From: Zopfochytrium polystomum
Taxonomy: Eukaryota > Chytridiomycota > Chytridiomycetes > Chytridiales > Chytridiaceae
Length of the DNA: 64,000 nt
Reading direction: 5' to 3'
Assembly: GCA_025765615.1 (NCBI GenBank)
Contig: JAIVFJ010000142.1
Coordinates: 112,529-176,528 of the forward strand
The position numbers and the translations under genes were made by a program. The number at the start of each line of letters is the position of its first letter. Position 1 is the stretch's first letter. Below, piece after piece: positions 1 to 10,498 of this stretch. The notes under the pieces are model-generated. The model searched no databases, was not told the DNA's origin, and saw only the letters and a program-made list of their open reading frames with translations.

Positions 1-1199
1 AACTTGTTCGCTATCTATATTGTCTTTAACGATCCATCCAACGAGAACAAGTACACTGCTGACGATTGCCCCTCCTCGGCGTACACGGAAACTTACAGGT
101 CTCATGTCAGCGAGCCAGCTGGAAGCTGCAGGTGCGGTCGCTTCGACTGCTGCTGATGGAAAGCTTGGAGTCCGGGTGGATCCTCAAGGGTGTGGTAATT
201 TGGGAGTCCATCAAGCAATGTCTTCCTCCATTTGAACTTCTACCTGCTCTGTCTCTTTCATCCCCTTTCTCTCTCTTGTGCTTACCCCCTCACGACCTTT
301 CCGAAGGATGGTTGTTGGGAAAATCCAGCTGCTATTCTAATTTTTGAGGATTCCAAATAATGAATAGCACTTTGAAATTATCCATCATCAAGCGATCAGG
401 ATCGAAAGGTCCCCATTGCCACAGCGCGCTGTGTCCGCCTGACAGGCTGTGGCGTTTTAACCCTCTGCCCGCACAACACCTCCCCCACCCCGCTCTCGCG
501 GCCCTTGCGGTCGCCTTCGACTTGCCAATCCCTATCCCTTGAAACCTCACTCACTAAAACTTACACCATCCGAGACCATCTCATAGCCTTCTAGACATGA
601 TCACATGGTTGCCTTGATTTGACCTGATCCATCCCCATTCCATCCCTGCTTGCCAAGAGCACACAATGCCTAGCAGCAGTTTCGCCGCCGCCAGGTCTGG
701 ACCCATCACTTTCGCCACGGCTTTGCTGCTGCAATCAATTTCGCTATTTCCGTCGCGATTGCAACCTTTGACCGCAATCTCCACCTTCACAATCACCTCC
801 GCCATCAATTTCACTTTGTTGCCATTGCAACCTTCAGTCACGACCTCAACGACACCACCACCATTCTTCGCCTCAATCGCGGACTCTGGTCACAATCTCA
901 TCATCGACAATGTGATTGCAGCGGCTTTGTTGCCGCCTTCAAATTCACCATCACTATCAATCTCGACTGCGGCGGCTATGCAGCTGTCATTTTTGCGGCC
1001 TTCAGCCGCGCTTTGATCAGCGATATTGCGGCAGCTTGGCTGCCACCTTCTCTACAACTATTATAGCCTGGCAACTTTGCCCCTGTGGGGCAACCGCTCT
1101 CACAGCCCTCGACTTGCGCTTCCTATCCCTTGAAACCTCACTCACTACAACTTACTCACTTACCTGGCTTTTGCCCCTCTGACTATAAAACTTGATGCT
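1..1199. other. CT-rich stretch without a recognisable gene
   Basis: No protein family, intron pattern or RNA gene is recognised here. A short open stretch at about 3-155 on the plus strand contains cysteines but has no start and meets stops, so it could be the end of a gene lying outside the window. Around 660-1020 the sequence is repetitive and pyrimidine-rich, with recurring phrases built on 'ttgcaacctt' and 'caatttc'. A phrase ending in 'cctatcccttgaaacctcac' occurs twice (about 525-550 and 1120-1143), which suggests a degraded tandem or transposon-derived region. Confidence 0.4.
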
Positions 1200-1660
1200 C
1201 CTCCAACCTTCCCATTTGGGAACTCTGACTCAGGCTTTCCCTACTCTGACTACTATCACAACGCATATTTGTTTACCTTTCCCTTTGAACTTCCATTTGG
1301 GCTCTCGCCCTTCTGAATGCAACTCGTGTCCTTGATTTCCCCACTGGCTCTTGCCCCTCTGACTATTACTCTTTCTTGATCTCTGATCTCTTCAACTCTC
1401 TCTTCCAGAGCTTTGCCCCTCAACCTTTCCATTTACAACTACAACCTCTCTTCAACCGCCAATCCTTCCCATTCCATCTTCATTGTTACTATCTTTTATA
1501 TGCAGTGGAGATACCTGACAACCGTGCAAGTCTGAAGTGCATGGGGTGGGTTTGCTGAAGTGATACCTTGACTAAGTCAACGACAGTTCACTGCTGATGG
1601 CACTTTCTCTTCCTGCCTGGCCTTCTGGCGCTGGAACAATAAAAAAAAAAATAAAAAAAA
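1200..1660 (+). mobile_element. 5'-truncated LINE 3' end
   Basis: The segment at about 1500-1660 aligns with the 3' terminus of the LINE at 52,022-52,181. Both contain the same run of phrases, including 'gcatggggtgggtttgctga' and 'ctggaacaataa', and both end in an A-rich tail (1640-1660 here). The pyrimidine-rich sequence upstream resembles the 3' untranslated region of that LINE. The element is 5'-truncated, as is typical of target-primed reverse transcription, and it ends next to the helicase relic on the opposite strand, so it probably inserted into or beside that relic. The 5' limit is uncertain. Confidence 0.55.
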
Positions 1661-1690
1661 GCGGCGCGCGGGAGGCAGCCGCGACCTGAG

Positions 1691-2316
1691 TTAGAAGTTG
1701 TTCCTCCAATGGCAAACGCAGCTTTCGCTGTGAAGGCTGCACGAACAACTTCATTTTGCAAAAAGCTGCTGGACAGAGCATTGTTTACATGGGACTTCCC
1801 AGTGCCTGCACTGCCATTCAGTATAAAGAGGGACTGATTTTGATCCCTCATTTCAATCAATATGTGATCAAAAACCTGCCATTGGACAGGATCCAGGCGC
1901 TCTGGGCTGACATAAGGAGCCTCTGCACCTTCAGCATCTCCCAGTGCTTGCTTGTTTTTTTCAACAAATTTGGTGCCCTCCTTAAGTGTCTCCTCTGAAT
2001 ACCCCAAACAGTGGATACTCCAGTCATAGTTTGCTGCCAATGGTAGGTCCAGTCCAAGTCTGTCAGACTGTGTGTTTTGTTGCACATCTGCCTGTGGAAG
2101 CTCATCTGCAGTGTTCATCCACATTTCCCTGACCAAATCCATTCCCTTCATTGCCATAACATTTGCCATAACATTATCTTCCCTGTCGTGCAACTTCATT
2201 CTGGTTGTTAGGCAGAACTGACTGGTTAGCAGCAAGAGGCACAAGACAGACCCAAACCTATTGTGACTGTCAGTTATTGTTCTCATGATGCCCATGGGAG
2301 AGTGAGCCACCGCCAA
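1691..2316 (-). pseudogene. Helitron-type Pif1 helicase fragment
   Basis: Read on the minus strand this encodes the start of a Pif1-family helicase domain. A segment reading 'LDPVQWQVFDHIL' is followed by an intact Walker A motif 'NGSAGTGKSH' (about 1792-1818) and then 'EVVRAAFTAKAAFAIGGTTS'. Pif1 helicases of this kind are the C-terminal module of Helitron Rep-helicase proteins, which drive rolling-circle transposition. The frame breaks at about 1690 beside the LINE A-tail, so Walker B and the later motifs are missing. The upstream part is open but weakly conserved. It is a relic, not a working gene, and is the better-preserved partner of the plus-strand copy at 4330-5910. Confidence 0.7.
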
Positions 2317-2440
2317 TGCAGACCTGGGTGCTGGCTTGCGCTGTTGACAAATACTCTGAGTATTAAGTGGAACAGAAACCTGGTGGTAACAGTTTTCCTC
2401 CTCCTCTGCTCAAGCAGATAATATTGGAGAGGTTTTTACC
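1691..2440 (-). repeat. Left arm of a large inverted repeat (Helitron-derived)
   Basis: The reverse complement of this segment aligns with 4107-4735, starting from the spacer edge ('ggcacagggtaaaaacctct' on both arms) and running into the helicase coding sequence. The two arms are clearly diverged by substitutions and small indels. They flank about 1.66 kb of spacer. Confidence 0.75.
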
Positions 2441-3050
2441 CTGTGCCACCGACTGGGTGACACTGCTGGCTCCCTGTTGCAGTGAGGATCACAGGCACTC
2501 GCCTGCTGCAGAGGCAACAGCGGTGGTGTTGTCGACCATGTGAGGGTGTTGGTGGCTGCGCCCTTTGCGGCCCCTGACACCTGAGAGTTTGATCTTTGAG
2601 TGCCTGCCTTGGTCCTATTGCTGTGAGAGTGAGATGCGAGAGTAAAAGTGCGATGAGATAAAGCCTGTTGGTCGAGTGATTGTGCCAACACAGCCCAGTG
2701 GGGTGTGTGTACAATCCTCAGTGTTTCCATATGTGCGAGTTCCAGACTGGCAACCTTCTGACTCCTACATAGTCGACTCCTTTCTCTTGTGCCCTCGGGA
2801 GTGCCCTTCTGTTTCCCCTCGCATCAGCCTGCAGCCACGCGAGTAATCGGTGCTCCAGCACCAATCCTTCAGAGGATTGTCCCTCTGAATGTTCATTCTT
2901 TGTGTTTGAGACCCCTGTTAGACAGATCAGTAGGGAAACGTCGTGAACTAGGCAAGTAGTAGGGTTGAAACACCCCCTAGACAATAGCCCAATAAAGTTA
3001 GTTTTCGCCTATTATATGCTTTCCCTCACTCTAGGGCCCAGATCCCAGGG

Positions 3051-3731
3051 TCAAAGGAGTGAGTATAGTCTCACAGAGCTCTCACTACTTCTTTCATGAA
3101 GTGCTCCTTTCTTGGCCTTATGCCTAATGCAACAATCTAAAAAGGTCATGTTGGCATACAAAGCATTCATATCTCTTTTCATGTACAGGGGGAGGACAAA
3201 AGTTTCCGGGCACTGCTGAGCCACCCGCCACCACCAGCTCGTTGATCTGCACTGCCCCATTGACGACGCTCTGCAAAAGGGTAGTAAAGCTTCCCTGAGG
3301 GATCACAAGGATCTGGCTCTGCATACTTCATCAAATGTGTCCCTGCATCTTTCAATTCCACTTTATGAGCATGTGCAAGCTTGGTTGGGTCTGCAAGGCC
3401 AATGGGGAATAGCTTCACAAATGCAAGGGAGGCCAGACCTGTCAATTAGAAAGGCTTATAAGAACCAGTCAGCATTCTCATCACCCAATCCCTGACTTCC
3501 ATCTTCATTCTCCAGAGCAACAGGCAAGTCTGCAGGAACACCATTCTCTGGAAGACCATCACAAGCACCTTTGTCAAACTGAACACGATGCTCAATAAAG
3601 TCAGGGTGGTTCTCCACCAAAAACCTTGCAACTGTCTGCACTCTAACTCTGCAAACAGTCAAGTCTCTAGATTGGCTGTGTTCATCTTGACTCTGCAAGC
3701 AACAATAGCTGAAACTGCAGCTGGGAGGCAA
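3051..3731 (-). pseudogene. Helitron-like N-terminal helicase region, degenerate
   Basis: Minus-strand fragments in more than one frame resemble the region upstream of the Pif1 domain in Helitron proteins. One piece (about 3445-3300) reads 'FPIGLADPTKLAHAHKVELK' followed by 'HLMKY' and 'FAERRQW'. This recalls the family pattern of an FP-x-GLADP stretch, then HLMKY, then an F-A-x-H-x-R-W-like motif. A preceding piece (3731-3456) reads 'VARFLVENHPDFIEHRVQF'. Frame changes and stops separate the pieces. Orientation and order fit the minus-strand Pif1 fragment at 1691-2316, so both probably come from one Helitron. The family call rests on pattern memory and would need a profile search. Confidence 0.45.
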
Positions 3732-3768
3732 GGGACTTGCTTCACAAACTCAATTCTCAGAACCAACT

Positions 3769-3960
3769 AAATCGGTAAGACTGACTAGATTGGTCAGGGG
3801 AGCGGCAAGCCACTACAACCCATCAAAAGAAACAACAAAAAATATAAACAACAAGTCAAACCCTGAGTTGGAGGGGTTGGAGAGACAAAGGGCAGACACA
3901 AGGAACGGTTGGTGTGCAAAGGTGCCTGTTGTAAACAGTCTACTCTGAGTGAGTGAGTGG
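3769..3960 (+). repeat. Dispersed repeat, copy 1
   Basis: The block beginning 'actaaatcggtaagactgac' and running through 'ccctgagttggagg' and 'acaaagggcagacacaagga' recurs with scattered substitutions at 48,780-48,955. It contains a short internal duplication of the phrase 'gactgactagattggt'. It carries no coding sequence. It lies here in the spacer of the inverted Helitron relic and there inside an insertion in a LINE, so it belongs to a dispersed, probably non-autonomous, element. Confidence 0.7.
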
Positions 3961-4106
3961 AAGGAGTGAATGAAGTGGAGATGTGTGTTTGTGGGTGGTC
4001 CTTCTCCCCAACTTGGAGAGAAAGAGAAAAAAACTCTGTTATGAATTATTGGTACATGATGGTGATATACACGCTGTAATAGTTGCTAGGCAAGCACGAC
4101 CGGCAC

Positions 4107-4735
4107 AGGGTAAAAACCTCTCCAATATTATCTGCTTGAGCAGAGGAGGAGGAAAACTGTTGACACTGGGTTACTGTTCCACTTAATACTTGGAGTATTT
4201 GTCATCAGCACAAGCCATCGCCCAGGTCTGCATTGGCGGTGGCTTGCTCTCCCATGGGCATTGTGAGAACGATACCTGACAGTCACAATAGGTAAAGGTC
4301 CGTCTTGTGCCTCTTGCTGCTAACCAGTCAGTTCCGCCTAACAAAAACAATTAGTCTGACAGGCTTGGGCTGGACCTACCATTGGCAGCGAACTATGACT
4401 GGAGTATCCACTGTTTGGGGTATTCAGAGGAGAAACTTAAGGAGGGCACCAAATTTGTTGAAAACAACAAGCAAACACTAGGAGATGGCCCTGAAGGTGC
4501 TGAGGCTCCTTATTTCAGCCCTGAGTCTGGATCCTGTCCAACAGCTGGTTTTTGATCACATATTGAATGAAGTGAGGGTCAAAATCAGTCCCTCTTCATA
4601 CTGAATGGCACTGCAGGCACTGGGAGCTCCCATGTTATCAACGCTCCGCCCAGCAGCTTTTGCAAATTGAAGTTGTTCGCGCAGCCTTCACAGCTAAAGC
4701 TGCGTTTGCCATTGGAGGAACAACTTCGCACTCTC
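4107..4735 (+). repeat. Right arm of the large inverted repeat
   Basis: This is the inverted partner of 1691-2440. Alignment starts at 'ggcacagggtaaaaacctct' and continues past the helicase Walker A region to 'ggaggaacaacttc', where the left arm is interrupted by the LINE tail. Confidence 0.75.
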
Positions 4736-5910
4736 TATTGAAGCTTGATGTATGTGGATCAAAGAGAGGTGCCTTGATCTCAGGAAAACAGCTTGGAAAT
4801 CTTCAGCAGGTTTTTTGCAATTTGAGACTGCTCCTTGTGGATGAATACTCAATGGCCAGCTGCAAAATCTTGGGCAAGATGGACCGACGCTCGAGGTAGG
4901 CATTTGTTAAGCCAGATGTGCCATTTGGGGGCCTTTCCATCCAGTTGGTGGGAGACTTGGTTCAGATACCTCCAGTTGGAGGTACTCTGTTATTTAATGG
5001 ATGTAATGCAAAAACAGACCAAGGAAAGGCTGATTATCATTCCTATAAACTTTTCAACAAGACTGCCTGCGTGACAACATCAGCAGGTTGTTGGCCATGA
5101 CCCAAACCTATCAACTTTTGTTGACCTCTTCAGGGCATTGCACAATGGCATCATGACAAACGATCACTGGAGATTTCTAATGAACAACTGGTTTTATGAA
5201 AGGGCTGGTGCACATGAGACTTACCAAAACCAATTTCGGAATTCATCTTCACAAACTCCACAGTTGAGGAGCATAACCGCACCCGGCTGCAGTAACGTCA
5301 CTCTCCAATTGTTCAGATAACTGCACTCAATAATCCTGAAGATGCAAGGAGTAAGGATTCCAAGGACTTTCAAAACTTGGAGAACTTTATTTACATTGCC
5401 ATTGGGGCAAGGGTTGCCCTAACATCAAATATGTGGAGGCGTGTCAGGCCTACAATGGTGCACTTGGTACTCTCCAAGTTATAGTTTTTGGATCTGACAA
5501 TGCTACAATGCCGCTGTTTGTGGTAGTTGAAATGGACCAAAATGCAGCTCCTGGTCCCTCTTTTGACAACCGTGTTGAGGGACATGAGAAATATGTGGCT
5601 ACCTCTCGAATATCAGTTGATGGCACTAATGGAGGAACAGGTACACAGTTGCCCTTGAGGCTGGCCTACGCCATGACAATTCACAAGAGTCAAGGTTAAA
5701 CACTTGCTTCTGCTTATGTCGACATTGGCTCCAAAGAACAACTGGACTCATGTTTGTGGCACTGTCACATGTGAAAAATGGGGCTGCTGGCCTCTTGGTA
5801 AGGGTTTTCCATGTGACAGGGTGCCATCACTCCGGGAGAGTCCAGAGTTCCAAAAAAAGTTGGCAGAAGATCAAAGATTGGATGCTCTTTCAATCTTGCA
5901 GGACCAATAA
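4330..5910 (+). pseudogene. Helitron-type Pif1 helicase, decayed plus-strand copy
   Basis: Pieces in several frames cover most of a Pif1 domain. There is a Walker A-like site at 4604-4630 in which the catalytic lysine is replaced (GTGSS instead of GTGKS), then 'AAFTAKAAFAIGGTTSHSLL', then 'LLLVDEYSM' (Walker B, about 4830), 'LSIQLVGDLVQIPPVGG' (about 4930-4980) and the C-terminal motif 'LPLRLAYAMTIHKSQG' ending at 5697. Stops and frameshifts separate these pieces, and the lost Walker lysine independently argues for inactivity. It extends the sequence of the truncated minus-strand copy and may end in the hairpin structure at 5952-6027. Confidence 0.75.
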
Positions 5911-5951
5911 TTGCATCAGCAATGCAAAAGTTGCGAAAATAAAGTTTTATC

Positions 5952-6027
5952 CAGCTCCCCTCTGGGGTGCTGAATTACAAATACTCTCGTCAGCAAGGTG
6001 GTAAGGCGTAGCCTTCCTGTATACTAA
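5952..6027 (+). repeat. Candidate Helitron 3' terminus (hairpins and CTAA)
   Basis: Two hairpins lie downstream of the helicase relic. One is CAGCTCCCC-TCT-GGGGTGCTG at 5952-5972 (one T-T mismatch) and the other is AAGGC-GTA-GCCTT at 6003-6015. Eight bases after the second comes CTAA (6024-6027). Helitrons end in a hairpin roughly ten bases before a CTRR terminus, so the layout fits. The base after CTAA is not the expected T, so the call is tentative. Confidence 0.35.
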
Positions 6028-6290
6028 AATTTTCCGCTTAGCAGCCTACGCTCGTAGCCTCTTACTTCAGTCATTTGAGTGCAGCGGCTGGGGACTGAGG
6101 GAAGCAGAGGGGCAAGTTGTCGCCCGCTGTGTAGAATGACGTGGCGCATCCACGGGAGGTCAAGTTTGATTTTTTTTCATTTGTTTGTTTGTTTGGTTGT
6201 GGTGGGACGGTGGACAAAAGAAATAAGAAAGAAAGAAACAAATCAGAAAAAAAAGGGAAAAAAAAAGAAGAGAAAAGACGATCAAACAAG
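6028..6290. promoter_or_regulatory. Upstream region of eIF1A
   Basis: This spacer between the Helitron relic and the eIF1A start codon contains a T-rich block (about 6170-6200) and A-rich blocks (6225-6285) directly before the ATG. It holds no gene. It presumably contains the promoter and 5' untranslated region. Confidence 0.4.
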
Positions 6291-7634
6291 ATGCCGAAGA
6301 ACAAGGGAAAGGGAGGAAAGAACAGGAAGAGGTCAGTCAGTCATCTTCCACTCACCCACCCTGCCGTCGTCATTACACTGCTTCCCCTCTCCCGCCTCCA
6401 ACTCCTCCCCCCTTCCCCGCCTCCTCTTCCCTGTTTTGCATGCGTGTGCTACTTCAGCGGATCGCACCCCGTGGCCGGGATGGAGAATCGATCAAAGACT
6501 GGTGCAGTCGAAGCAAGATCCGGACAGAGCTCCTGGCTTCCCGGAAGCCCCTTCCTTCTCTGACAACGAGCCCCATCGAGCGAAGAATGGCACTGCTGCC
6601 CCCCTGGCCGAGCAGATGCGACTGCGACTGTTGTGAAGAACACGAACTTCAATCTCGCGATCGCGATCTGCTGTGTGACTCGCGGCCGATCTCCCTAGCG
6701 CCTCCTGACGAAGCTAAAGAGATCAATGCTTTGCATGCATCCGAAGTGGAAGCCACTGCATTCGCCCAGCACCAACTTCCCAACCAGATCGACGCTAATT
6801 GCAGCTTGACTGCACGATCTGCCTCCTTGCCGCTTTGCGCGGATTGCTCCTTGCTAGCCCTCTGCTCATGGCCTTGTCTGCCTCTTTCTCGCCAGGCAAA
6901 TTCGCCGATCTCCCCCCCCCCTTTTCCCCCGCCTAGTGTCTGATTCCACCATTCCCCCCGCACTTCACCACCGATCAACCAAACAACAGAGGCAAGAACG
7001 AAAACGAATCGGACAAGCGTGAGCTGGTCTTCAAAGAAGATGGCCAGGAGTACGCGCTCGTCTTGAAGATGCTTGGAAACGGATGGGTGGAGGCAAACTG
7101 TATTGACGGCGAAAAGCGCCTTGCACACATTCGCGGCGCTTTCCGGAAGAAAGTTTGGTATGTTCCAGTGCCACGACTCGAATCTCCCCAACATGATTTC
7201 CCACGTCCACATGGCTTTCAGTTGACTGTACCATCCTGATTTCGGACCCGTGTGTTAATCCCCCTTTTTTCGGAATCAGGATCACACCGGGCGACCTTAT
7301 TCTCCTCGGTCTTCGAGACTACCAAGACTCAAAGGCTGACGTTATCTTGAAGTACACTCCGGATGAGGCGAGGCTGCTTCGATCGTACGGCGAACTGCCG
7401 GAGAACATCAAATTCAACGAGACAGAGAACATTGGAGGAGAGTCGGACGACGGTGAGTTGATCAACAGCGGACTGTTTCAGGAGATAGGCGCTGGGGGGA
7501 GGGGATCGGTCCAGTTTATCCTTGCTAATCACTCGCCTTTTTTTCCCTGTTCCCCTCTCCCCTCTCCCTTCTCCCTTCTTCCTGCACCGCTCTCCACAGA
7601 TGTCGATGTCGAGTTCGACATTGACGACATCTGA
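6291..7634 (+). CDS. TIF11: Translation initiation factor eIF1A
   Basis: Four exons (6291-6331, 6990-7157, 7280-7452, 7600-7634) joined by GT-AG introns give 138 residues, close to the usual ~140-150. The protein starts with the basic tail [14 protein letters not shown]. An OB-fold follows, with '[19 protein letters not shown]', '[15 protein letters not shown]' and '[16 protein letters not shown]', and it ends in the acidic tail '[11 protein letters not shown]'. These are hallmarks of eIF1A, which binds the 40S A site, promotes scanning and start-codon selection with eIF1, and contacts eIF5B through its C-terminal DIDDI motif. The first intron (658 nt) is long for this locus and splits the basic tail from the OB-fold. 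Its 3' end faces the micro-exon gene on the other strand. Confidence 0.96.
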
Positions 7635-8483
7635 TTGGGGACACGGTGTCCTCCCAACCTCCAATGTGGGAGGTTGGGAGAGAGGTTGGGAAATAAGCCG
7701 AAAACGAAAATGTCAAATGCAAGCACACAGCCCACAGATTCCACCAGGGTCAAGCTGGTTGGGTTGGAAAAGACGGGTCCTTCGAGTTTGTCTTCCAATG
7801 GCACCTTCCCTTTCCCCACACTCATTCTATTTCACTTGCCGTTGTTTTTTTGTTTTTTTTTTTTTTTGGTTCGTTTTCTTCAATTGATGCTCTGGGTGCG
7901 TGTCTGAAGAGGTTTCTTGAGATGGCGTTGGGGCACTAATAAGTTCACTTTTTTGTTTGATGTTTTCTTTTGTTTGTCCCCGTTCCACGTCTCACCAAGC
8001 TCCTCTTCCCCACTCATTCGCTTTTCTTTTCTTTTCTATTTTTTTTTCTTTCTGTTCTCCACACGTTGAGGCTCATCAACTCTCTTTCCTTTGGTTGCGA
8101 AGATTATTGTGGTATGTTGTAGTAGTGACGCTGGGAAGGGGGAAGGTGGTGGATCGTTGCGTCGGGCCAATTCGGATGAGGGAGCAAAAGGGTTAGGCCA
8201 CATTTCCAGGGGGGGAAAATGGCGCCCAAGCAGTTTTTTTCTAGTCGCTTGTTATCCATACGCTTGTTATCCACACGACGGCAACAGGGGAGCTCTGAAC
8301 GTTACCCCCCGTTGGAGCAGTCGATCTCTACCCACACGTTACGTTTCAAACACGCTATGGTTTCACAGAAAACGGTGGGAGCGTTATTTCTTTTTTTTTT
8401 TTTCTTGACACAACGACACAGCAACATAACACACAAAAAAAAATGTCATTAAGAAAAAAAAGAAAGTGAGCGCCCAAGTCCGC
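7635..8483. other. Convergent 3' intergenic region
   Basis: This spacer lies between the ends of eIF1A (+) and the secreted acidic protein gene (-). It holds T-rich tracts near 7846-7867, 8020-8050 and 8390-8403 and an A-rich stretch near 8430-8463, which could serve as cleavage or polyadenylation signals for the two genes. No coding sequence or RNA gene is apparent. Confidence 0.5.
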
Positions 8484-8872
8484 TCACTCCTCGTCCTCCG
8501 CAAACTCCTCCTCGACAGCCTCCTCTTCCTCGACGGTTGCCTCCTCATCGAGCGCGTCCTCGTCCGCCACTGCCTCCTCGATCGCGTCGTCATCCTCCAT
8601 CACCTCGTCGTCCTCCACCGCCTCGTCGTCTTCAACAGCCTCGTCGTCCTCAACAGCTTCGTCGTCCTCGACGGCTTCGTCGTCCTCGAACGCTTCGTCG
8701 TCCTCGAACGCCTCGTCATCATCCAGTAGGCTCTCCTCCGGGTTGTTCTCTTTGCTGTGTGTGTGTGTGGGGTGGGGGGGGTGGGGGTTGTGTGTTGGAT
8801 TAGATCGGGACGGGTGATGAGAAACCCAAAGCAACAATAAGAAAGAGGGCTAGACGGAGCGTGGGCAAACGC

Positions 8873-8916
<44 letters not shown>

Positions 8917-9632
8917 ACGCATTCCAGCACTCGTTCCCCCCGCCACGGCGAAAAAAAAGTAAATTCCCCCTAGGCGGAGAAAGAAAGAGTGAGGAGCCGC
9001 CACCTACCGTTTGATGAATTCCATGCTGTTTGGGAAAAGGTCCCGGGAGCGGATGGAGGGATCCATGGTAAACGTGTGAGTGTGTGTATGTGTGTGTACG
9101 GTTCCAAGTTTGAGAAGATCAGTGTTTTCGGCTCTTGTGTAACACAAGAGAATAGACACACCCTTGCCTCCCCTTGGACCCTGTTTGCACCCACACACTC
9201 CAATAGACGAAAAGCGAGGCGACCTTACCTGTTTGCAATGTTCATGCTGTAAAGTGTGGGCGGGGTTGGGCCGGCGGGTAACGGGTAACGGTGAAACGCC
9301 AGAGAAGGTCGCATCCGACAGGGGAAGGCGGTCGAGGGGTTGTTTGAGGGTTGTTGCAGGAGTGGAAGAACGAAAGGGTCAGACACAAGTGATCGCAAAC
9401 CAACCCCCCTCGCAAAGGAAAACGCAACGCAAAACTGAAACTCACAAGTTGACGTCCTTGTTCCTCTTCCGTGGCTCGCGGCGGAACAGGGCTGCATCGG
9501 GGGCGGCGGCGGCGGCGGGGGATGCGGGAGCGGCGGCGACGGCGAGGTCGGCGGCGGCGGGGACAGGGCTGGCTGTTGCGGCGGCGGCGGCGAGCAGGGC
9601 TGCGACGGCGGCGAGTGGGGTGAGGAAGCGCA

Positions 9633-9633
<1 letters not shown>
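8484..9633 (-). CDS. Small secreted acidic protein built with micro-exons
   Basis: I recognise no family. Four exons on the minus strand (9446-9633, 9229-9246, 9008-9025, 8484-8754) join in frame to 164 residues. Exon 1 starts with a clear signal peptide (MRFLTP, then an Ala/Leu-rich core, TASPVPA), continues as an Ala/Pro-rich stretch and ends in the basic 'FRREPRKRNKDVN'. Exons 2 and 3 are only 18 nt each, both phase 2, both beginning CATG, with good acceptors (TTTACAG, CCAAACAG) and donors (GTAAGG, GTAGGT). Exon 4 starts after a CACACAG acceptor and encodes an acidic tail of hexapeptide repeats (two DDEAFE, four DDEAVE, then DDEVME and DDDAIE). The dibasic sites RKR and KR bracket the micro-exon peptide, so it may be a Kex2-processed secreted precursor. 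Function unknown. Intron 3 contains a 41-nt A/T homopolymer. Confidence 0.72.
8874..8914. repeat. A41 homopolymer
   Basis: An uninterrupted run of 41 A on the plus strand lies in intron 3 of the micro-exon gene, so on the coding strand it is a T41 tract upstream of the exon 4 acceptor, with more pyrimidine/GT-rich sequence between. Confidence 0.95.

Positions 9634-9675
<42 letters not shown>
9633..9675. repeat. (TGTC)n microsatellite in the 5' leader
   Basis: About ten tandem TGTC units (CAGA on the coding strand) abut the start codon of the micro-exon gene and form its immediate 5' untranslated leader. Length polymorphism here could affect translation of that gene. Confidence 0.95.
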
Positions 9676-10498
9676 AAGTCTTTTTGTCTACTTGCTGTGG
9701 AACGGCGGAGCTGTCTCTGTGTGTGTGTGTGTGTGTCTGCCTGTGATGAGTTTTTTTTTTTCAATCGGTTTTGTTTTGTTACTGTTTTTATTATAAACGA
9801 GCTCCGAAAACGGGTGCAAAAGAAGAAAACTGTCTTCTTCGCCCCCCACAAATGGACTTGTCAGCAAGCCACAACCGCAACAAGCACCCTCATTATTTGG
9901 ATGTGCGGTGGCAATTTGAAAACGACCTGTCACCTGGAGACACCTTCTTGCTTGCTATCGCCGCAAAGGCAGCGCCCTCACGGGCCACTGGCGTGTCTGT
10001 CCCGCTCGGCGGCGAGGGACGCGGGACGTGGTATTATTGCTATTGGCCCGCCTCGAGCGCTTCCTTTGCGAACTTGCCGTATTTGCCCGTCAGGGTGAGG
10101 GCGGGCGAAGGCGGTGTTTTTCGGATTTTCAACTCCATGCGATGTCGGGGCGAGACATCGTTGCCTCGCCTTGTCCTACGCACCCCCCTTCTATACCTGC
10201 TATTTCATTCTCCGCTCCCTCCACCCGTTGCGTCCCGTGTGCCGAGGTTGTACCCGAGCTTTGACCCCCCCAGTGCAGACTTGAGCGGGCTCGACAAGCG
10301 CGGTATTTGCCTAGTTAAAGCCCTCGCCCTTGCTTTGGCTGGGATTGTCCTCTCTCCAATCCGTTCAGAAAAAGAAAAAAGTGGTCTGGGAAGCGGTGGG
10401 CCACCAAATCGGAGACGGCTTTGTTCTGGGTGAGGGTGAAAGGGTTCGGGCCCAACAGAAGATCCAAGGGAAAACAGTAAAAGAGAAAATCAGCTACC
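9676..10498. promoter_or_regulatory. Divergent promoter region, micro-exon gene / SmG
   Basis: About 0.8 kb separates the oppositely oriented start codons of the secreted micro-exon protein (-) and SmG (+). It contains a (TG)n tract near 9718-9735 and short A/T tracts. No open frame here has coding character. Shared regulation of the two genes is possible but not shown. Confidence 0.45.

Noticed and set aside
9164..9796. 210-residue plus-strand open frame with poly-Ala
   Set aside because: It is the reverse strand of the Ala-rich signal peptide exon plus the TGTC repeat. The minus-strand exon has a signal peptide and splice sites.
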